A stretch of DNA of 5,221 bases from an uncultured Brevibacterium sp. (GTDB lineage: Bacteria; Actinomycetota; Actinomycetes; Actinomycetales; Brevibacteriaceae): NCBI GenBank assembly GCA_943914815.1, contig CALUDL010000108.1:1-5221 (forward strand), in the 5' to 3' direction. Shown one piece after another: positions 1 through 4,423 of this stretch. Positions within the stretch are counted from its first letter, which is position 1, and each line of letters begins with the position of its first letter. The notes under the pieces were generated by a model. It ran no database searches, was not told where the DNA came from, and was given only the letters and a program-made list of their open reading frames with translations. The translations under genes were made by a program, and so were the position numbers.

Positions 1-49
1 ACGACTCATAATCGTGAGGTCGCGGGATCGAGTCCCGCCTCCGCTACCA
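1..49 (+). tRNA. tRNA-Met (CAU), elongator type, 3' part only
   Basis: The window opens inside a tRNA. The anticodon stem ACGA/TCGT (2-5 and 12-15 approximately) encloses the 7-nt loop CTCATAA with anticodon CAT. A variable loop follows, then a perfect T stem GCGGG/CCCGC around the loop ATCGAGT. The acceptor 3' strand CTCCGCT, discriminator A and an encoded CCA end at position 49. The anticodon stem lacks the three consecutive G-C pairs of an initiator tRNA, so this is not fMet. A CAU anticodon could also belong to tRNA-Ile2, whose C34 is modified to lysidine. I favour elongator Met because the anticodon-to-T-arm segment resembles what I recall of actinobacterial elongator tRNA-Met. The D arm and 5' acceptor strand are outside the window, so Ile2 cannot be fully excluded. 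Confidence 0.9.
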
Positions 50-54
50 CATAA

Positions 55-97
55 ACAAGGTCAGCTCTAAAGCGAGCTGGCCTTGTGTGGTTTCTGG
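55..97 (+). terminator. Hairpin terminator after the tRNA
   Basis: ACAAGGTCAGCTC (55-67) pairs with GAGCTGGCCTTGT (74-86). This gives a 13-bp stem with a single T:G wobble and a 6-nt loop TAAAGC. The downstream tail GTGGTTTCTGG is only modestly T-rich. The hairpin starts 6 nt after the tRNA CCA end, the usual place for terminating a tRNA transcript. Confidence 0.8.
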
Positions 98-113
98 CCG
101 AGGTGTGAAACAG

Positions 114-246
114 AGAGTCTCGACCGTCAGGGGGCCGGGCATGAGAGTGCTCGGTGCTGGTAGACTCTGGATGCTCGGTTTCTCGAAATGTTTTTGGTCT
201 TTGAGTGAATAAGCCGGTTGTAACTTTTGTGTCGTAACGCCGAGCA
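114..246 (+). other. Cluster of inverted repeats, possible structured leader RNA
   Basis: This lies between the tRNA terminator and the secreted-protein gene. AGAGTCT (114-120) is complementary to AGACTCT (162-168). Past a 2-nt bulge the helix continues as ACC (123-125) with GGT (159-161). Inside it, CCGGGCA (135-141) pairs with TGCTCGG (148-154) through one G:T wobble, with loop TGAGAG. TGCTCGG occurs again at 172-178 and has a perfect complement, CCGAGCA, at 240-246, so alternative pairings are possible. No known riboswitch class was recognised and no convincing promoter was found in this intergenic region. The pairing may be chance. Confidence 0.3.
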
Positions 247-280
247 AAGCTGTTGATCTGTTTTCTTGCGTTTCGTTTTG

Positions 281-285
281 AGGAG
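281..285 (+). promoter_or_regulatory. Ribosome binding site that sets the ATG at 293
   Basis: AGGAG ends 7 nt before the ATG at 293. This favours that start over the in-frame TTG at 266, which would add nine residues and has no comparable Shine-Dalgarno sequence. Confidence 0.8.
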
Positions 286-292
286 CCCTCGC

Positions 293-682
293 ATGTCGTT
301 CGCCCCTGTTCGTTTTGTGTCTGCCGCGACTCTGCCTGTCGCCCTGCTGGTTACCGGGTCGGTGGCCACATCTGCTCCAGCAGAAGCTGCTCCCCGCGCC
401 AAAAAGTGCGCGGTCTCGGTGTCAAAAAAGAACCCCAAGCAATTCTCGACCACATCGGTGAACGTGTCGAAGGTTGGTAAGAAGGCTAAGGTTTCAGTCT
501 CAGCCAAGTACAAGACCACCACTAACACCAAACGCACCACTGCAAATTCCCGTGGAAAGGCAACGGTGAAGTACAACGTGTATGGTGCGACCCCTAATCG
601 CAAGGTGAACGTGACAGTTGTGGCCACGAAAGGTAAGAGCCGTTGGGTATGCTCGACTTCGTTCACTCCACGGAGGCGGTAA
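293..682 (+). CDS. Small secreted, highly basic protein of unknown function
   Basis: The product has 129 residues. I do not recognise a named family. The N-terminus is a Sec-type signal peptide: a short n-region with Arg7, a hydrophobic core around residues 8-27 (AATLPVALLVTG), and a likely cleavage after Ala32 (A-E-A motif). The mature part of about 97 residues has 25 Lys/Arg and no Asp or Glu. It contains two cysteines, Cys39 near its start and Cys120 near its end, placed to form one disulfide. Alternating short Val/Ser/Thr strands (VSVS, VNVS, VKYNVYG, VNVTVVA) suggest an all-beta, perhaps Ig-like, sandwich closed by that disulfide. The extreme C-terminus is Arg-Arg-Arg. The gene stands alone, with a strong terminator directly after it. 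Roles such as binding anionic cell-wall polymers, nucleic acid binding or antimicrobial activity fit the charge but are speculation. The CDS call is firm; the function is unknown. Confidence 0.85.
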   Translation: MSFAPVRFVSAATLPVALLVTGSVATSAPAEAAPRAKKCAVSVSKKNPKQFSTTSVNVSKVGKKAKVSVSAKYKTTTNTKRTTANSRGKATVKYNVYGATPNRKVNVTVVATKGKSRWVCSTSFTPRRR

Positions 683-699
683 GAATCCTTCATGCTTTG

Positions 700-745
700 A
701 AAGCTGCCACGTTCGGATCCTCTCCGGATGTGGCAGCTTTGTTTT
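700..745 (+). terminator. Strong intrinsic terminator of the secreted-protein gene
   Basis: AAAGCTGCCAC (700-710) pairs perfectly with GTGGCAGCTTT (730-740), 11 bp. CGGA (714-717) and TCCG (723-726) can add an inner helix. The T-rich tail TTTGTTTTC overlaps the end of the 3' arm. The hairpin begins 18 nt after the stop codon. The 5' arm A-tract and 3' T-tract would let it also act, more weakly, on the minus strand. Confidence 0.9.
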
Positions 746-810
746 CGTCCAAACGCGCCGAATTCCCACATGCGCTAGTGTGAAACCATCCCCAACACTA
801 AGGACTGAGC

Positions 811-1017
811 ATGATCGCTACTCTTTTTGCCGTCGACATCCCCCTCATCATATTCATCGGGATAGTAGTCCTTCTAGGGCTCGCGTTCATTGCGGGCGCG
901 CTGTTCATCTTTCTTGTTCTCCCCGGCAAATCTGAAGCCAGGCGTCGACGCGAACGGCGTGAAAACCGTCGTCGCATGCTCGCTGAACTCGTGTTCGAGG
1001 CCATTAACCGCAGGTAG
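811..1017 (+). CDS. Small single-pass membrane protein with Arg-rich tail
   Basis: The product has 68 residues. I recognise no named family. Residues 11-37 form one uninterrupted hydrophobic segment rich in Ile, Leu, Phe and Val, ending at Pro38. A strongly basic stretch follows at residues 44-55 (RRRRERRENRRR, nine Arg). The last part, MLAELVFEAINRR, could be a short amphipathic helix. By the positive-inside rule the Arg-rich C-terminus is cytoplasmic and the short N-terminus is outside. The ATG start has a clear ribosome binding site, AAGGA at 800-804, with 6 nt spacing. The gene is isolated between the terminator at 700-745 and the luxR promoter at 1075-1103, so it is probably monocistronic, although no clear terminator follows it. 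I saw no convincing sigma70 hexamer pair ahead of it. The good ribosome binding site and the coherent membrane topology support a real gene; the function is unknown. Confidence 0.75.
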   Translation: MIATLFAVDIPLIIFIGIVVLLGLAFIAGALFIFLVLPGKSEARRRRERRENRRRMLAELVFEAINRR

Positions 1018-1074
1018 TCGAACGCCTCGTCCACATCGTGTCGCTTCACTGTCTCACCCTGCGCAATAAAGGGG

Positions 1075-1103
1075 TGGGCATTCGCGCAAAACAGGCTTAT
1101 ACT
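1075..1103 (+). promoter_or_regulatory. Predicted sigma70/SigA-type promoter of the luxR gene
   Basis: TGGGCA at 1075-1080 matches the TTGACA consensus at 4 of 6 positions. It is separated by exactly 17 bp from TATACT at 1098-1103, which matches TATAAT at 5 of 6. Transcription would start near 1110, giving a leader of about 87 nt before the GTG at 1197. Confidence 0.55.
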
Positions 1104-1120
1104 AGCCGAAACCCCGATTG

Positions 1121-1136
1121 CGTGATGTAGATCACT
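1121..1136. promoter_or_regulatory. Crp/GlxR-like operator upstream of luxR
   Basis: CGTGATGTAGATCACT contains GTGA-N6-TCAC with a central TA. It fits the actinobacterial Crp/GlxR consensus TGTGA-NN-TA-NN-TCACA except at the two outermost bases. Its centre lies about 18 nt downstream of the start site predicted from the promoter at 1075-1103. That position suits repression or a roadblock better than activation. If the real promoter lies elsewhere, its effect could differ. Confidence 0.5.
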
Positions 1137-1148
1137 TAATGCCTGAAG

Positions 1149-1158
1149 GTTGCGCAAC
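1149..1158. promoter_or_regulatory. GTTGCGCAAC palindrome, possible operator
   Basis: This is a perfect 10-bp palindrome 38 nt before the luxR start codon. The core GCGCAA also occurs at 1061-1066 and 1084-1089 in the same intergenic region, the latter inside the promoter spacer. The binding protein is unknown; autoregulation by the downstream LuxR protein is one possibility. Confidence 0.3.
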
Positions 1159-1185
1159 AGTCCAGCATTCATGGATTGCCTCACA

Positions 1186-1191
1186 GGGAGG
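1186..1191 (+). promoter_or_regulatory. Ribosome binding site that sets the GTG at 1197
   Basis: GGGAGG ends 5 nt before GTG 1197. It supports this start over the in-frame TTG at 1176, which lies ahead of the site and has no Shine-Dalgarno sequence of its own. Confidence 0.8.
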
Positions 1192-1196
1192 ACACG

Positions 1197-3809
1197 GTGA
1201 CACCTGATGCAAAGCCGCCCACTGTCACAACACGATTTCGCCCACCCACTCCCGTGCGAAATGAAGTTATTCGTGCCTCCCTGGTCGACCGCATCGACGC
1301 TATTGACCCGCGCTTCGTAGTCATCCACGCCCCAGCAGGATACGGGAAATCAACGCTTGCTTCTCAATGGCTTCGGATCCTCAACTCTCGCGAACGGTTC
1401 ACAGTCTGGCTAGGTCTCGACTCAGACGACAACAACCCAGCATGGTTCCTGGCGCACTTAGGTGAGGCCCTAGCGCAAGTCATTAACACCTCGGGCGTGG
1501 ACATCCGCTCTGTTTACGAAGAACACCCGGACGATGTCGAACGCTGGGTCTTACCCATCTTCATCAACCTCATCGAACAACAGCCCCGCACGGTGACCGT
1601 GGTTTTGGACGACTGGCATCTGGTCGACAGCTCGCGCTGTCACGACATCGTGGAGTGGCTGTGCGAACACGCGGGGGAGCGCCTGCAACTGGTTATTACT
1701 ACGCGAGCGCTCACCGGCCTGCCGCTCACGCGCCTGCGCCTCACGGGGCAACTCTTAGAAGTGAGCGCTGACGAGCTTCGTTTTGACAGTTCAGAACTCG
1801 ACGCGTTCCTCGCCGACCAAAACACTCTTGCACTCGACGGAAAAGAACGAAATCAACTTCTCGTTGCCACGGACGGATGGGCGGCTGGCCTGCAACTCGC
1901 AGTCCTTGGCATGCAGCGTAACTCCGACGTCGTGAGATTTCTCGGAAACCTGTCCAATCCGCACAGCGACATCACCAGCTACCTCACTAACTCAGTTTTC
2001 GAAGAACTGTCACCCGAGCAACTCAACACGTTGCTGATCCTCAGCGTGCCCGACAAGATCACAGCCGAACTCGCGCATGTGCTTCTTGAAGCCGCCGGTC
2101 TGCACATCAGCGAAAACCCCGAAGAGATTCTTTACCGGATCGTCCAAGCAAACCTGTTCTTGCAGGCCCTCGACACCGAAGCCGACTGGTACCGCTTCCA
2201 CCACATGTTCCTTGACCAACTGCGTCAACGGTTTGCGCACCTCGACAATGAGCTGCTCCAAGAATTGCGGCTAATAGCTGCGCAATGGTTCAGCGACAAT
2301 GGGCACCCGTCTGAGGCTGTCACCATGTGTCTGGCGGCAAACGATACCGAGGCGGCCGTCGCCAAAGTGCGCCAACATGCCATGGCGTTGGTGGAGCATT
2401 CGAGAATGTCGACGCTTCTGGCGCTGTGTTCCAAGCTTCCTTCGTCCACGTACCAAACAGACCCCACAATCCAGTTCTCTTTGGCCTGGGCGAACTGCCT
2501 GCTACACCGTGCCCACGATGCCCAAACCATTTTGGATCGGCTCGCTAGCCAGGAGCTCGAACCGCCAGCACGCATCGAATGTCGAGTTATTCAAGCGTGC
2601 ATCGACATGTACGCCGACCTCCCGTTAGCCGGCCGGGACGTGGAAGAGGAGTGCTTTGCACAAGCAACAGATCTGCGTCCTTGGGTGGTTTCGGTCCTTG
2701 CCAACATCGTGGCGTACCGGCACTTGCGGGCTGAACAGCCCAGCCTCGCGCTGAAAGTGCAGAAGTGGGCGCGGCCCTTCCACGACAAAACCGTGGGCCC
2801 ATTTTCCGTTGTCTACGGCTACTTGTTTGAATCGCTTGCACGGAATGCTCAAGGGCATTCGCACGACTCGATTGAAACTGCTCGTTTAGCACTCCAGGTT
2901 GCAAGAGACCGTGCCGGAAACTTGTCTCACGCTGCCAGACTTGCTGGCGCTGTTTTGTCGTTCGTGAGCTGGCCAGATGGAAGCTCAGACCAGACTGAGT
3001 CATTAGCCAGTGCGTGTTGTGAGCTGGGCACAGAAGGGGGAGTAGTCGACTTCATGGCTGCAGGCTACTCGACGCTAGCCCGATTTCAGCACGCAGACTC
3101 CCGAAGCGACGATGCCCAAGCCACTTTGGACAGCGGTATCGATGTGGCACGCAAGCTCAAGCTTGCCCGTCTCGAGGCTCTCATGCACGCTGAACGTGCC
3201 TATTTGCGACTTCCACAAGAGCAGTCGGCCAGCTTATATGCGGCAACTGAAACATCGTTACCGGTCCGCTTTGATGTAGCAGTACCGGCGGTGCTTGCGC
3301 AGGCGGTAAATGTCTTCAATGCACGGCCGGATCACAAAGAAAACAGCACTTCAGACACGCAAGACCATGAAAAACTCATTGAGCAACTACAGCTCATGGC
3401 TGAGCACGCTCAGCGCCGTGGAAACGTGGCAAAAACGTCACTCATTGAAGCCATTTCGGGTGTGCTTGCAGAAAACTCAAACACATACGATCAACGATCA
3501 GAGTCATATGCGCCAATCAACCTACGCGGAACTGACCAACTACTTCCACCGATCGCTGGCACACATATCGACGCCATTGAAACCACAGGCGAAACTGCAT
3601 CACACACCAAGCCCTCACAAATGAGCGAGCGTGAAACCCAGATCCTGCAACTTCTTGCCAGCGGTAAATCCAACCGGCAGATCGCTGACAGTGTTTACTT
3701 AGGCATCAACACAGTCAAGTGGCACCTCAAAAACCTGTACCGCAGGTTGGGAGTGTCCAACCGTGACGACTGCGTCAAAGTGGCACGACAACGGGGAATG
3801 GTTGCCTGA
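1197..3809 (+). CDS. MalT/LAL-type LuxR family transcriptional regulator (STAND ATPase)
   Basis: The product has 870 residues, close to MalT and other large ATP-binding LuxR (LAL) regulators at roughly 900. In family members an inducer and ATP drive oligomerisation and transcription activation. The N-terminal NTPase has a Walker A motif APAGYGKST at residues 45-53 (Lys51), a Walker B-like VVLDDWH at 135-141, and a sensor-like VITTR ending at Arg170. The MalT-like signatures TDGWAAGLQL (about 225-234) and YRFHHMF (about 332-338) follow. A long helical, TPR-like region spans roughly 350-755. Next comes a polar linker rich in Ser, Thr and His (about 756-806), then a C-terminal GerE/LuxR helix-turn-helix at about 809-870, with SNRQIAD and recognition helix NTVKWHLKNLYRRLG. 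The gene has its own predicted promoter with a Crp/GlxR-like site. It converges on acetone carboxylase genes, so control of that operon is a reasonable inference. LAL proteins such as AcoK and AlkS control neighbouring catabolic operons in other bacteria. The inducer cannot be read from sequence. Confidence 0.95.
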   Translation: MTPDAKPPTVTTRFRPPTPVRNEVIRASLVDRIDAIDPRFVVIHAPAGYGKSTLASQWLRILNSRERFTVWLGLDSDDNNPAWFLAHLGEALAQVINTSGVDIRSVYEEHPDDVERWVLPIFINLIEQQPRTVTVVLDDWHLVDSSRCHDIVEWLCEHAGERLQLVITTRALTGLPLTRLRLTGQLLEVSADELRFDSSELDAFLADQNTLALDGKERNQLLVATDGWAAGLQLAVLGMQRNSDVVRFLGNLSNPHSDITSYLTNSVFEELSPEQLNTLLILSVPDKITAELAHVLLEAAGLHISENPEEILYRIVQANLFLQALDTEADWYRFHHMFLDQLRQRFAHLDNELLQELRLIAAQWFSDNGHPSEAVTMCLAANDTEAAVAKVRQHAMALVEHSRMSTLLALCSKLPSSTYQTDPTIQFSLAWANCLLHRAHDAQTILDRLASQELEPPARIECRVIQACIDMYADLPLAGRDVEEECFAQATDLRPWVVSVLANIVAYRHLRAEQPSLALKVQKWARPFHDKTVGPFSVVYGYLFESLARNAQGHSHDSIETARLALQVARDRAGNLSHAARLAGAVLSFVSWPDGSSDQTESLASACCELGTEGGVVDFMAAGYSTLARFQHADSRSDDAQATLDSGIDVARKLKLARLEALMHAERAYLRLPQEQSASLYAATETSLPVRFDVAVPAVLAQAVNVFNARPDHKENSTSDTQDHEKLIEQLQLMAEHAQRRGNVAKTSLIEAISGVLAENSNTYDQRSESYAPINLRGTDQLLPPIAGTHIDAIETTGETASHTKPSQMSERETQILQLLASGKSNRQIADSVYLGINTVKWHLKNLYRRLGVSNRDDCVKVARQRGMVA

Positions 3810-3820
3810 ACCATTCCCCG
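3792..3820. terminator. Perfect 12-bp hairpin between convergent luxR and acxC
   Basis: CGGGGAATGGTT (3792-3803) and AACCATTCCCCG (3809-3820) are perfect complements around the 5-nt loop GCCTG. The 5' arm lies in the last luxR codons, and the TGA stop (3807-3809) spans the loop and the first base of the 3' arm. Neither side has a strong T-tract (GCCTTTCCT on plus, TTGTCGTGCC on minus). It may act as a bidirectional terminator or as a 3'-end stabiliser for both transcripts. Confidence 0.7.
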
Positions 3821-3855
3821 CTGCACGCCTTTCCTAACCTTCGTTAACCGGATCC

Positions 3856-4359
3856 TTAGTTGGAACGTTCCGGAACGTCTACGCCTAGCCACTCCGTGTA
3901 GAACGTGTCAATGTCCGGTTCGAAATCGTGAATCACCGGGTACCACGGAACCGGTGCTTCAACATCGAGCAGATCGCCCGAAGTCGGGTCGATGTACTCG
4001 CGGATGACCTGCCACTCTACCGATGGGGCCATGAGCTTTGGATAAAGCTCCTCCATCTTTTCTTGCGTGTCACGCACACGAATGAGCGCGTGCATCTTCC
4101 AGTTTTCGTTCCAGTTACAGAACACGTGCCCTGACCAGGACTTGATAACCCACCGATTGTCATCAGGCTGCTGCACAATGAACAGCTTGGGACCTAAAGG
4201 CAGAATGATCTTGTCATCCCATGGAACCTGCTCCTGCAGAATCTCCACGTAGGTGAAAAACCGCTCATTGTCTTTAGGGCGGGTGAGCATCTGCTGATAG
4301 GTGTCATCGTCAATAGTGCCATTGATGAGGTCGCGAACCTTCTCCTTTGTAAAAGCCAC
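3856..4359 (-). CDS. acxC: Acetone carboxylase gamma subunit
   Basis: The product has 167 residues, the usual length for the small gamma subunit of acetone carboxylase (alpha2 beta2 gamma2). That cytoplasmic enzyme carboxylates acetone to acetoacetate with ATP and bicarbonate. Family-typical stretches from memory are VTYVEILQE-like FTYVEILQEQVPWDDKIILP (35-54), NWKMHALIRVRDT (86-98), LYPKLMAP (105-112), PWYPVIHDFEPDI (138-150) and EWLGVDVPER (156-165). The start is GTG at 4359, preceded by AAAGGAG (4366-4372) with 6 nt spacing. It follows the alpha subunit gene by 64 nt on the same strand, matching the acxB-acxC order of characterised operons. Oddity: where homologues that I recall have KCxCGH and a CPxCG motif, this protein has KSWSGH (73-78) and DPTSG (124-128). 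All four presumed zinc-ligand cysteines are therefore replaced, and Cys81 is the only cysteine left. The reading frame is intact, so it does not look like a pseudogene. Confidence 0.93.
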   Translation of the reverse strand: MAFTKEKVRDLINGTIDDDTYQQMLTRPKDNERFFTYVEILQEQVPWDDKIILPLGPKLFIVQQPDDNRWVIKSWSGHVFCNWNENWKMHALIRVRDTQEKMEELYPKLMAPSVEWQVIREYIDPTSGDLLDVEAPVPWYPVIHDFEPDIDTFYTEWLGVDVPERSN

Positions 4360-4365
4360 GGCGTA

Positions 4366-4372
4366 CTCCTTT
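4366..4372 (-). promoter_or_regulatory. Ribosome binding site of acxC
   Basis: On the minus strand AAAGGAG precedes the GTG start by 6 nt (TACGCC). This is a near-ideal Shine-Dalgarno and confirms the non-ATG start at 4359. Confidence 0.8.
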
Positions 4373-4423
4373 GTCTAATTGGCTTCAGTTGAACTATGAG
4401 GGCTGAACTACTTGCACATCGGC

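Noticed and set aside
1..49. tRNA 3' end as a phage or island attachment site
   Set aside because: No second copy of the tRNA 3' sequence, integrase or other mobile gene is visible in the window.
201..223. Possible promoter hexamers TTGAGT and TTGTAA upstream of the secreted-protein gene
   Set aside because: Neither has a credible -10 hexamer at 16-18 bp spacing, so a promoter could not be placed.
127..771. Long open frame on the minus strand (214 codons)
   Set aside because: It lies antisense to the secreted-protein gene, which has a signal peptide, a good ribosome binding site and a terminator. The antisense product shows no domain and runs through the terminator hairpin.
767..782. Imperfect palindrome CACA-N8-TGTG ahead of the small membrane protein gene
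   Set aside because: Only four base pairs match on each side, and it does not fit the Crp/GlxR half-site orientation.
798..1328. Minus-strand open frame of 176 codons
   Set aside because: It overlaps the small membrane protein, the luxR promoter and the luxR start on the other strand. It has no recognisable domain.
2587..3003. Minus-strand open frame of 138 codons inside luxR
   Set aside because: It is antisense to the uninterrupted TPR-like region of the regulator and its composition is typical of a shadow frame.
4384..4410. Short repeats between acxB and acxC (TTCAG/CTGAA pair and two copies of TGAACTA)
   Set aside because: The stem is only 5 bp with a 14-nt loop and the direct repeat is 7 nt. 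Both are within chance expectation and there is no T-tract, so I do not call a terminator or a regulatory site.
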